From: Phoronis australis
Lineage: Eukaryota; Phoronida; Phoronidae
Direction of reading: 5' to 3'
Length of the DNA stretch: 64,000 nt
Assembly: GCA_002633005.1 (NCBI GenBank)
Contig: NMRA01000290.1
Span: 457,121-521,120 of the forward strand
Part shown: one piece after another, positions 18,501 to 29,400 of the stretch
Layout: each line of letters opens with the position of its first letter
How positions within the stretch are numbered: position 1 is the first letter of the stretch
Made by a program: the position numbers and the translations under genes
The notes under the pieces: generated by a model
Database searches by the model: none
What the model saw: the letters and a program-made list of their open reading frames with translations, nothing else
What the model was told of the DNA's origin: nothing

Positions 18501-19305
18501 AGACGCACCATCCATTGCAGTACCTGCAGAGCAAGAAAACGACGAAAACAGCCAAGAGAGTTACGCATCCACGGACGCCTGCTCTGATGCTCCCGAAAGT
18601 CACCCGCCCTCGTTCATACCCAGATCGTATATGCAGGACGCTTCTCCGGCAGGACGTTCCGCCACACCTACTAACGTCGCGTACAGAGATAATGACCATT
18701 ATGACACCTACAGTCCTTCACCCGTTTACTCGTCGATGCACAAATTACACGCGACTCGCGTCAGCGATAACAATGAGTCGTACGACCAGGTTAACCGTCC
18801 AGTCACACCAGTTTTTGACCAAGCACAAAGCCAATTCTATATGAGCCAACAACACGCAGCGGCGGATCAACATCGAGGACATACTGATATGTCTGACGAA
18901 TACTGCACGCCCTACGTTGTCAGAGGCAGACACGTAGGCTACGGATCTCGATACAGATGGTCGTATCCAGAGGTTGGGTGGCATCGTCGACAAAGCGCAC
19001 CAACAGGAAGATGCGCATCTGACACAATACTGGTCGACAGCAACATGCATGGAACTCATGTAGGTCGATCACGTTTCAGTAGGTCATTTACAGAAATGTG
19101 CTCACAGTCGAATTATGGTTATGGCTGCAACCCGTACCACCAAGAAACTGCAGTGTATGACGCCAGCTCGATGGCACGTTACCACGCGCATTATCAGATG
19201 ATGCAACAGCAGGTTCAAGGCAGCTATCACACAGTTGCAGAGAACATGTCACCAGCAAACTTAGAGCGACCCCACACACCTCTGTCAGGAAATGTAACCA
19301 TATAG
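12574..19305 (+). CDS. HMG-box nuclear protein with clustered SUMO-consensus sites (~1187 aa)
   Basis: Three exons, 12574-14282, 15742-15920 and 17630-19305, join in phase 2 then phase 1. Start at 12574 (MTRRRRKSK) because the earlier in-frame ATG lies before a strong acceptor. Order of parts: basic N-terminus; acidic disordered region with six [VI]KxE motifs (K40, K67, K108, K122, K133, K301) and three CPEN motifs (140, 168, 212); Ser run at ~433-441; K/R/E-rich helix at ~450-515; divergent HMG box at ~558-612, split by intron 1, with FQQEHPSFNLEELDNVM, W596, E603-K604 and Y607; a charged helical region; then a Tyr/His/Gln/Ser-rich tail. Likely a chromatin or transcription factor. The orthologue is not recognised. 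A GGTAAG at 18331 could be an alternative donor, but the exon is open throughout. Confidence 0.8.
14320..14690. repeat. Diverged direct duplication (~208-bp offset) in intron 1 of the HMG-box gene
   Basis: A block starting CGTATTGCCGCG at 14320 and continuing through CCGAAATAATGCC and AGTGGTTC to TTTCGCAT recurs from 14528 with scattered differences. The same 12-base start appears inverted near 14676-14690. This looks like two copies of a small dispersed element rather than coding sequence. The rest of intron 1 to 15741 shows a tRNA-like patch near 15150-15215 (possible SINE head) and nothing else I can name. Confidence 0.55.
16513..16752. mobile_element. MITE with ~45-bp terminal inverted repeats in intron 2 of the HMG-box gene
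   Basis: The left arm begins AATATTGTTCCTTCAATCA (16514 on). The right arm (16710-16751) is its reverse complement with a few mismatches and one indel over about 45 bases. The ~240-bp element has an AT-rich, non-coding centre. Long arms, short body and intronic location suit a foldback or MITE-class DNA transposon derivative. No transposase is present. Confidence 0.75.
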
Positions 19306-19482
19306 GTTTAATCCTGTAATTGACCAAGGAAGTATTGTATTGTATTGTTGTTTTGAAGTAACCAGTACGTGTTGGAGTTAGAACATTCCGTGAAGTGATC
19401 CAAGAATTCCAAATATTCAGACACTAAAGTTTTATTATCGTCAATTGTTTTGATTTGTTGACTTAAGAATATAAGCATAAGT
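19306..19482 (+). other. 3' UTR start of the HMG-box gene
   Basis: Non-coding sequence following the stop at 19305. The first clear AATAAA downstream is at 20062-20067, beyond the small inserted element at 19483-19628 and the 62-bp duplication at 19849-19972, so the UTR may include both. Confidence 0.4.
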
Positions 19483-19628
19483 CATGGGCGGCGCGCCATA
19501 GGGGACTGGGGCTATAGCCGCTTTTTTCAGTGCTACGCCGCACATGGTCTCTAGGAGGTGCACCACGGGGGGGGGGGGCTGAGGAGGCTTTAGTCCCCCC
19601 ACTTTTTTTCATTGCTGCGCCGCCCATG
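19483..19628. mobile_element. 146-bp TIR element with 5-bp target duplication
   Basis: The ends are CATGGGCGGCGC (19483-19494) and its perfect reverse complement (19617-19628). TAAGT lies immediately on both sides, giving a 5-bp target-site duplication. The centre has a run of G and a C-rich block and no coding capacity. This is a very small non-autonomous DNA transposon, probably recent given the intact ends. Confidence 0.75.
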
Positions 19629-19848
19629 TAAGTGTCTCTCAGTTGTCAAACAGAATTACAAGTTTATCAAACAACGATTTCTTTATCGGTTACCTTCTCG
19701 CGCCACCTGTTGTCCACTCTCTTCAAGTCCACTAATTTAGGTGCACGGTAGCTCTAATTAACAGCGTTCTTTTGTCATTTCATTTTTTTCTCCGACACCT
19801 ATATTTCGTTTTCCTACACTTCACAGTTCTTGTTTTGTAAATGCATTT

Positions 19849-19972
19849 CGGTTTTCGTATGTCTCGTTTTCTACTCTCTGTCAGATACCGTACATCAGAT
19901 CTGTTTGTTGCGGTTTTCGTATGTCTCGTTTTCTACTCTCTGTCAGATACCGTACATCAGATCTGTTTGTTG
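19849..19972. repeat. Perfect 2 x 62-bp tandem duplication
   Basis: Two adjacent copies of a 62-base unit (19849-19910 and 19911-19972), beginning CGGTTTTCGTATGTCTCG, are identical. The lack of any mismatch implies a very recent slippage or duplication event, or an assembly artefact. Confidence 0.9.
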
Positions 19973-20198
19973 CTCACTTTAAGGAGAAAAAAAGTGTTCA
20001 TTAGAGAACCTTTGCGATACTAAAATACTAATTAACTTTGAACTAAACTGACATTATTATTAATAAATTAACTTTCTAGTTTTTCAAAAATCCAAACAAA
20101 AATCGTACCAAGCTTTTGGATACATGATAAATTTTCTTTCCCGGCAAAAGGATTTCAATCAGCCTAGGTCAATCATTTACTAAAGGAGTTGTTTTGTT

Positions 20199-21480
20199 GT
20201 GAATGTAAAATGTGACACAATGACCCTTTTTGAAGGTTGGCGGCAAAATTCATTGCATAGTCTCTTAGATCACCAGCCTTTTCTCGTCAACGGCGACACC
20301 TGGCGAAAAAAACCACCGCTCTTCGTCAGTAGTTGGTGTAACAGACGCTCCACTGACTCCTTCTCTGAGCCTTGCAAGAACGCATCTTTCAACCAACACT
20401 GTCCCTACTCTAGTGTCTTTCTTGGTTGTATTTTCGGCTTGCACGAAGACGACTGCGCACTGGAGGCTGGAAAGGTACATGGATACTACGCTTTCTGGTT
20501 CCCAGTACCCGCGGTTGCATGAAACAGTCCCAAGATGCGTGAGGGACTCAGCTGAACATGTGCCGGTAGTTGGTGAAGTTGAGATTATCGCGGATCTGAC
20601 GAAGCAGGACCTGATGAAACGGCGCCACAGAGCGGCTGCTTTGGTTAGCAACATCCCAATTAGTACCTTACGATAGGGGTGTGTGTGACGCAATAAGATC
20701 TAGATTCGGACACACATCACAACATATCTCTTCATTTGTTAGAAGTGATGATGTCGTCGAGCAATAAAGAAGATGTAAAAAGTTGTATAGCTAAATACAT
20801 TGTGTTTTGCAAAGAACACGGTGAGAGGAATAATGTGGATAAGTATTTAGCGAGAAAGGCTCAAAAGCACAGTCATTTTGTCGCTCATCATCACGCCACA
20901 TATTCAGGAAGCTATGAATTCCACCGATCCCGAGCGTGTTAAACAGGTCATTCAAATGGCTGAGGCAGAGGACCTTGTCACTGTCCTTCAAGCGGAAGAG
21001 CGTGATGCGCGAAAACATCTGGATGGTTTGTTTAATATCGAATCAACCACAAGAGCAATCATGATTAAGTTGAAACGCGTCTACGAAAATAAGAAACTTT
21101 GCTGGAACCCAGCCCGCAATATTCACGATGTGCTCGTTGCAACATTTATGATGTTAGGACACCCATAAGAGTCCCTGAAGAACTGGAACGCGTGCATACC
21201 TCTATGCAACATGACAAAAACGCGAGAGACATTAATTTCAAAATGAATGGCGTCACCGTTATAAGAGCTAAGAAAGCCTTGGCAATCTTAGAGGGCAATA
21301 CCGAGACCGATATTGCGGCAACAAGTGTTGCTGTGTCCATGCTGTTTCAATGGATCCACCAAGCATGCGCAGAACGCCTAAGTGTTTTTTCTCTGCAACG
21401 TTTTAGCGCAGAAAGTTTACGAGGGTGGCACCAAAGGCGCCTTGTTTCACTATCTTCGGCATTGTCTTTTTAAGTCCATC
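20199..21480 (+). pseudogene. Decayed coding region with a dynein-stalk-like helical segment
   Basis: Successive open segments change frame: 20222-20310, ~20282-20676, 20736-20900, 20878-21168 and ~21180-21400. A 7-A run near 20305 marks one shift and an in-frame TAA follows at 21166-21168. The segment around 21050-21170 (Tyr-Glu, then ARNIHDVLVATFMMLGHP) and that around 21240-21360 (MNGVTVIRAKKALAILEGN, then TSVAVSMLFQWIHQ) follow the pattern of the region just after the dynein heavy chain microtubule-binding stalk: PxxVxxVxxAxxxLLG, then a helix with VSxAAxSLCxWVxA. No introns are evident between pieces. It is either a pseudogene or a gene with short unrecognised introns; the stop plus at least two shifts favours a pseudogene. 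The family assignment is tentative. Confidence 0.4.
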
Positions 21481-21761
21481 GCCAGTTGAAGGTACTCTTT
21501 AAGAGGTATGTCTCCTTGTCCTTCTTCATGGAGGAAATCTTCCTCGCACCCATCACGTGGGTGTACTTTATCCGCAACGTTCTTGCGCAGACGGTTTGCG
21601 AGGCCGTCACAACCACGGCTTGTTTCACCATCTACGGCATTGGCTTTTAAGTCGATCGCCGCCTGCAGATGCTCTTCAAGAGGTATGTATTCTCGCTCTT
21701 CCTTTCCCAAGTCCTGTCCAGTGTTAAAACGAGGCATTGTGTGTTTAACTATGCAAAACAA
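21390..21761 (-). other. Antisense ORF with a tandem amino-acid repeat, unknown
   Basis: A minus-strand ORF from an ATG near 21737 (MPRFNTGQDLGKEERE) contains the block IPLEEHLQAAIDLKANAVDG and, further on, IPLKEYLQLAMDLK. After a one-base shift the second copy continues with NAEDSET, matching NAVDGET of the first. At DNA level this is two diverged direct repeats (about 21395-21530 and 21560-21690). The minus frame looks more protein-like than the plus frame. It overlaps the end of the decayed plus-strand region. I do not recognise a domain. Confidence 0.35.
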
Positions 21762-21779
21762 TCATTTTTTGTAGCGCCA

Positions 21780-23459
21780 CCAATGTGTGCAAGTAGTGAA
21801 TATATACTGGTGTTTTTAATTACTTTTGTACCGATCGATGCTATTTGCCTAACAAGTCGCCAAATAACTATTTTCCTCTTTAACGGACAGGTCGGTTAAG
21901 TTGATAGAGAACCGACAAAGCATTCAACAGACATTCGAAATGAAAGCCATCATAGACGTTGACTCAATTACATGATTCTACTGCCAATATTCATGAACAT
22001 CAATAAGTAGCACAGTCCTTTCAAAAAGTCAAAGCAAACAAGGTGAACACGATTACTTTTACATTGTCACTTTTTTAAAAGTGACAATTTAAAAATTGTT
22101 CGTGCGCTTTATCTAGCTGTGTTCAAGCGTAAGATTATGTATGTAGGACCTCAACGACAAAACGGTTAATTTTGCCAAATATCTACAAAACTCTATAATT
22201 TACCTCAGGCAAAGTATACGTTTTGAAAGTCGAAATTCCGTAGAATTTGATTTTGGCGTTATCCCAATCTGGCATTAATTTGGTCAAAACAGCAACACGA
22301 GCAAATTTCGTACCATATAAATGTTCAATATGAAATTAAAAAAGCTTTATATTTTTCTATATTATCGTTTCGTTTTAATTTTTATGCAACTTTATTTTTT
22401 ATAAAAATCATACAAGTCCTATTTTTGATAGCCCCTTATGCAAAAGTGGAAATTTTTAAATCATTTCCGAAAACATTTTGGAGAACAGTGCATCACGCAC
22501 CTGAAAGCTTCATTCTCCAACAACTGAGCCATTTCCGAGGTACTGTGTTCCGAAGTTGGCCAAAATTGTAGTGCCCTAGCTTGAAGCTAACCGGCGGTCA
22601 TAAGTTCTCACTATGCGGCATTCACGGCTGATGACCGCGAAAACAAGAGTTTCTTTATTAAATGTCGGCTCTGTCTCGCTCTACGTCCCATGCGCGCACC
22701 CAGCCTAAAATATATTGGGTTCGAATTTTTCGGTATGCGGCCTTTTACTGAAAAAAAGGGGACCAAAACCCGGTACTACGTACAGACCCGATGAATCTAC
22801 ATAAATGCGCCGAATTCCTGTAGACTTTTGTCTCGTTTCCTCGGTATTTTTGTTTCTCTGAGGCGGTCCTTTTTCCCCAGCGTTAATTTGGTAGTACTAA
22901 AGACGCCTGATTTTTTTATCTCCGAATACACGCCCATGGGCTTAGCGATGGCGAAAAATCCCGGTAGCCCGCGACGCGCTCCGCGAACCGTGGTGCCTTT
23001 CGCCTATAGTCTGCACTAAGACTCGACTAAGAGGTTGTGAGTTCCCTAACTCTTTGCGTACGGATTCGTTCTTTGCTCACAGATGTAATATTTTCTATCA
23101 CTTTATCTTGATTAGGAGCTCCTTTCTTACTATTGACATTTTTCCAACAATACTAACGGAGCCCAAAGCCGCGGGTTGCCGCGGGCTCCCCGGCTACACA
23201 ACGTAGCGGAGTTCACTCTCCATTTGTATCAACTCCAAAAATGACCAAGTGATGAGACTCAAACAGCAGAAAAAGGGACAACCACTGTTTTCACAAGATC
23301 GTAAATACACATTAGACCTATTGGGTCTGTTTCATGCAAACGTGGCTGACTTGACTGATTTTCATTGATATCGTGGTTCAGCGAAGTAGACGGCTATTAC
23401 GCATGTCCTTTTCCGGGTGACCTCCGAGCCAAAGGTTAACCACAGGAAAATCGGCCACC
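21780..23459. other. Intergenic repeats upstream of serine dehydratase
   Basis: A perfect 12-bp stem hairpin with a 2-base loop lies at 22063-22088. From about 22150 to 22570 there is a member of an interspersed repeat family also seen at 29520-29626 joined to 31597-31990, and in inverse orientation near 61440-61720. At 22689-22975 lies a patchwork sharing GCGCGCACCCAGCC with the element at 11821 and ACGCCCATGGGCTTA with the element at 50749. No gene is seen. The last few hundred bases should contain the serine dehydratase promoter, but I recognise no motif. Confidence 0.45.
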
Positions 23460-26400
23460 ATGAATGAAGACAGCAAGCCCCTACACATTGCTACCCCACT
23501 ACTGCGGAGTACAGCAATAAGCGATCACTGTGGGTTCGATGTATACCTCAAGTTGGAAAATAACCAACCAGGTGGCTCGTTCAAGATCAGAGGCATTGGG
23601 AATTTGGTTCAAAAGGTGTTAGTTTTTTTATGAATGCACATGTGATTTCTTAGCCTGCACAGCTGTAGGACCTATACTAAAATTATGGGCCTTGTCTTCA
23701 TAATGCTGGCAGCCTCGTGATTTCTCTGGCCCTGGCCCGGGTTAGTTAGCGCTAGCGGTGGATATGTCTTTTGAACTTGAACATGTTAGTTTTGAATTTG
23801 TAGGCATTGCAGGTGTTCAGTTATTATCTATGAATCTGTTTTTTGGAAAATTATTGCTTTACTAATTTGAGCACTGAACTGTCAACACATTTCCTTCTGT
23901 ATTATGTCATTTAGGCCTATTTAATGTGCCTGTCTTCCATTTCACAGCCAGACAGCTATAGCTAGCTATGATGAAGATCAAAGTTAAAATACAGATAGGA
24001 ACTGCTGTGAGTTAACCTGAGGTAGACTTAATTTCACACTGCTCGTGTAGTTCTGCCCATCTCCTTGTAGTAAAATTTATATTGGCATTGTAGAGGTAAC
24101 GACCAGCGTGCATGCAAAATCTGGTAGTCAACCGATACTCACCTTGTTCGTTGCAGCCGTTTAGTGAAAAACACTCTAGTCAATGACATTTTCATGTATA
24201 ATTCTCTGGTTTTTGTCACAAAGTCTGTCATAAACTTGACGTGTGCACGCTTTAATTTTTTGGTGACATATAATCTTTCAAGAGATGATGACTATCTCTT
24301 CACCGAAGAAAATTTTGTTCAGAAATTCAGTTTGCTGACCAGTGTTAAAATACTGAAAACTTAACGAAACGAACTGAAAGCAAATCTGATAATTTGTGAT
24401 GTGTCCGCAACCTTTTGGAAGAAGAATTGGGGAAAAAAGAAATTGGCCAATAGGTGGTACTCTATTTCATGGCCCTGAAAGTCGACTTACCTTATCACTC
24501 CACAACTTTACCTGCAGAATAACGGTTGAATAGCAAGTTTTTAGCAGTTGTAATTAATTTAGTTTACTCATGATGGAGTGTAGTTTCTTTGTTAAGCATT
24601 ACATTAATTTTGTGTCAGGTTTTATTTAGCCAGTTTTTTATTACCCACATCAGTGCAAAAACTGTATTAATATACCAAGGCTACCGTTTCGCATGAGAAG
24701 TGGTCTAACGTTTTGGACCAATTCCTGGTATAATGTACCTTACATGAAGGGCAGCATATTCTGTGTACGCGGTTAAGTGTAAATTAATAAGTCTTTCAAA
24801 AGTGAATATGCCCCAACAATGAAAAGTGAACAACTGTTTTAACTACCAACAGTACCAAATGCAAAGAACCGAGGGGAAACAAAAATATTTTTAAGGAAGG
24901 CAGTGATGAATGTCACATGAGCTTTTAACCATTGGTTTGTTCAATCACTGCATGTCACACGAATAGACATTATTCTATTGTAAAGGGGATACTCTAATTG
25001 TTGGTCTTATCTACTCTGGCTGTCTAAGGGAAGAATGTTACTGATATTTTGTATTATTTTTTTTAAAGATTTATGGAACTTAAAAAAAGTCATTAAAACT
25101 TACATCAGTTATGAAGAAGTTTTTCACCAATTATTTTTATGAGCTTTTTACATTCCGTAGCCTTTTAATTACATTGAATACATCACTACCACTGACTACA
25201 CAAGGGTTAACTGTCGCTGATATCAGTATGTTCTCTGTTAGGCAGTGCGTACTGGATGCACTGGAATAGTGTGTTCTTCTGGGGGTAATGCTGGTATGGC
25301 AGCGGCCTGTGCAGCCAGGCAGTGCGGAGTGCATGCCACCATCATTGTGCCAGAGTCCACGCCGCAGGTGGTTATAGAAAAGCTGCGTAAGGAGGTAAGT
25401 ACTCTATGAACCTGAGACTAAAGTCAAAAATTAACCTATCACATTGTGTTAAATTTGAAGTTTTATCAAAGCCTGCTCAATTTTTTAGTCTTCTTCAGTA
25501 AAGCTTGATAGTTGGGAACTCAACATTGCAGGTAATCTATATACAGACATTTAGGTGTAATAGTCACTTGCAGGGGTTCTGCATTTCGTAAACTAGTTTT
25601 CTCCACTGAAAAATGGGCACCAAACTGGTTCTCAGAAGTCGGCTGCACTGACACATGTGCGTGCATTTGAAGGTGCGCCTATAACTGAACTGAAGCACAA
25701 GTAAAACTTGATTAAACCTTAGAAGCTAATTTACGACATGTGAATGAAAGTTGAATAATCTGTTGTTATATGAAGAAATGCTTACAAGCTTTCGTTTTGA
25801 GGTCAAGTAAGTTAAAAGTGCAAAGAATGGAGAACAAATTCAGCTTAGGAGAGGTGCCTGTACAATGTGTGCTTAGATTTGTGCATATCCTTATGTGAAA
25901 CACTGAATGAGCTAAAGTGATTTTTTTTCAAAAATGCATCATTTTGAATTTAAGCTTATGAGCTTAACTACTCGTGTACATGATGAAAAAGCTTGAGTTA
26001 TGAATTTTTAAAAAAATATTATTCTCTGATGTTTCATTACACCATGCATTTTGAATTTCAGAAAGCTGAGGTGGAAGTGTTTGGCAAAGTGTGGGACTTT
26101 GCCAACAAAAGGGCTCTGGAAGTTGCTGAGGACCCTAGTGTGGCTTATGTTCCCCCGTTTGACCATCCAGACATTTGGTAGGCCCTTGACTTAGTTGCAC
26201 TGCCTGTTCTTTGCAGAGCTGCTTTTTGTGTTCAAATGCTGCCTAAAGCCAAATTGGGAATCATAATAAAAACTCCTTATTTAGGATTGCTTTCTCAGTT
26301 TGGGACACTTGAAATTATCAGAAAAAAGTGTAAAGTTTGCACTTTTGATGGTTCAAATTTAGTGTAGAAAGTCATGCCCCTAAGATCCCACTGGACTAAA

Positions 26401-29400
26401 AAAATGTGGGATTTGTTGGGATGAAAGTTTGTTTTCTGGTAACAAGAAGAAGAGGACAGCTGTAAGAGTTTCAATTGCAGTTGCACTTTGCATTTCTTAC
26501 AATAAAATTGCTGCATTGTTGTTGCAAAAATGCATTAAAATTTTAACTGTGTTCTACTTGAGGGAATGACATTGTCTCTATTTACACAGTTTTCCAACTG
26601 CTCTCAAATCAACTTATGCTTGGTCCTTCCCAAGAAGAAGAGATGACACAATGTTAATATCAAGGAAATACTTTTGTAATGAATATCATATTTATTTGTG
26701 AAATTACATACTAATATAGTCCCACATTTTGAACTTAAATTTTTTGATCGTCGCAGGGCAGGACATGCTTCTATGATGGCTGAGGTTAAAGACTGTTTAC
26801 CTGAGAAACCAAGTGTCATCATTACCTGTGTTGGAGGTGGCGGTCTGCTTTGTGGTATTACCCAGGGCCTCCGTGACATTGGCTGGACTGATGTGCCTGT
26901 TGTCGCCATGGAAACATATGGTGCCGATTGTTTTTACAAGGCAGTAGAAAGCGGAAAGCTGGTGACACTATCGGGTATAACAAGGTATGTCTTGCTTTAA
27001 ATGATTAATGCTAAAGTCAAATGTTATATGATTAATTTGTCTGTAATAAAATGTTTAAAGCTGTGTTGATACCGCTACTTTGGTCATGTGACTATTACCT
27101 TGAAACACCCGGTTCCACGGCATATGAGGATTGTTTTGATGTAATTTTGCAACGAATAAGCCATATGATAGCAGTCCTTGTTTGCTGTGGTTATACTGTG
27201 GTCATGGGTATTATTTTGGCTAAATAAGTTGCATCAGTCTTATTTTATCTTCCTTTTAAGTTAGTCATTTTTGACCACATGAAGTAGTGTTGGATTTAGC
27301 TTTAACACATCTTGTTTGGTGGTTTATTACCATACCGCCTCATAGGCGCACAAAAGTTTATTGGTAGTATATGCCCACACACATTTTTCAGTAGTCTGTT
27401 TCATTTACATTGTTGCATCTTCTGTGGATATGAATGGGTTTTACATGTATCCTGTTAAATACTGCTGTGACATACAGTCTGACCATGCACCAGTAAACAT
27501 GGCAATATGTCCAGTATATGACGATGTTGGTTTTGGGCCAAATAAGCAGTAGTAACCCCTGGCCAGCACAATTGTTGTAACACATGCACGCACACACACA
27601 CACATACACACACACGTCCAACATTTCAATGAAGTTCATTTCATCATTCTGTATGTTAACAACAATTGTTTTGGGCTTTCTATGTCCAGTACAGTATCAG
27701 TTACCATCTGTCACTCTCAAGCAAGTGTGCTCATGGTTTAAAGTTTGAGTGTGATATTGTATACAGGCTTTATGTTCAATTTAAAACAAAGGCAGCTGGA
27801 GTTGTGCAAAGTCACAGTCTTACATGTTAAAGAAATGTTTTCTTCAAGCATTGAAATCTGTCTACAATGTCACTACAGTAAAACTTGTATAAATTGGAAT
27901 CGGGACGTGCAGAAATTTGGTTTTTGCCACAGTTACCTCAGACAAAAGTCAGAGATGTGGTTGTTCTAGTTCATGCAGTGAACCCTACAAACTGGATTTC
28001 TATTTACTTTGATATCTTTCAGTCCAGTTGGATCCAACTTACGCCAGCTTTACTCTGTTGTTTAGTTCATTGCGACTGCTTTAAGATGATCTAAATATTA
28101 CTGTAGTAAAAATCACCCAGTGGGTTATTTGTTTACAGTGCAAGAGTATCTCATATCTAAAGATGAAAGTTGTTGCGGGAAACCACTTTTGTTTTGACTT
28201 AATTACATGCTAGCTTTTTTGCCTGTAAGAAATAATCTGGTCACTGAGTGGTCAGAGTATCTGTGTTTGATTCCTGGTTCTGGACAGGCGAGTTTTTTCA
28301 GACTGGCAAATAAAGCCTATGTAATTAGGCAAAAAAATGCAGTGCTCTCCTGCAACAATTTACATCATTGGAAAGATCGGATATAGTTAATTGTAAACGT
28401 GCTTCCAGAGAATGTATTGATTTCTTTTCTTTCTTTAGTGTGGCCAAAACTCTAGGAGCTCTGACACCAACGCAGCAAACTCTTGAATGTTACAGGCAAC
28501 ATCCCATAATACCAACTCGTGTCACTGACAAAGAGGCTATCGCTGCTTGCTTGAGGTTTTCTGGTGAGGGTGTTATTGTTTTTTCACTATCATGAGACTT
28601 TCCCATATTTTCACTTTTCAATGTATCTTCTTGTGTGCAAGATAATGCCTGCAACTGTCTTAGTTATGACTGGACTCAGGACCTTTGGTTAACGGGCGTT
28701 CCATCAACGCTCCAAACCTGCTTTCCGTTTGTTAATACTGGAAACCATGCTTAGGCATAAAATGACCGACCGTGACACATCATCTTAGGAATGGTCAATT
28801 CTTTCCAAGCCCAACTTCTAAGTTGATTAAGGAACAAGTTGAGACCAGCTTCAAAAGTGGTCAAAAGCGAGAGTTACGTTTTTGATTGGAGGCGGGTTTA
28901 ATTCAGAAATGAGAACCCTGGCTGTACTTGTACGTTCCTTGGGTCATTTCTTAATGGACTATGCAGAGCTCAACATGATAGCAAGTATTGTGTTATTATT
29001 CTTAGTTCACTGAAGGCATCCATTTGAAAGTAAAGTTGCTTTGTCTTCAACAGAAGGTGATTGAAAGTCACGGGTTTAAAGCGGCGTTTCAAGTCGAATC
29101 TCAATAAAAGTTTTGCGACATTAGGTTCAGCTGACATCGTCTTTCATATTGCTTTTGCTTTAAATTGCGTGCCATGAGATAAAAATCATTGAAATATTTT
29201 TTTTTTTCATTTTCTGTTGTCCTTTTGGATGATCACTGAGCTGATTTATGTGGTCAGACAATACCAGCGTGTGTGTGCTTACCGCTAAGGTGAAAAAGGC
29301 TCCTGTTCATCACAGGTTAAAGCAAGATTGCATGTGTACATTACTTGTTCGTAATTAGCGTTACTGTTATGGTGCACTCATGTTATTTCACTGGCAAGTC

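Noticed and set aside
18209-18844. Several ORFs overlapping HMG-box exon 3 on both strands
   Set aside because: Alternative-frame shadows of a continuous 558-codon exon.
20265-20693. 142-residue minus-strand ORF
   Set aside because: Overlaps the plus-strand decayed coding region, and no family, start context or splice partner supports it.
27388-27639. Cys/Val-rich minus-strand ORFs
   Set aside because: Generated by the CA microsatellite.
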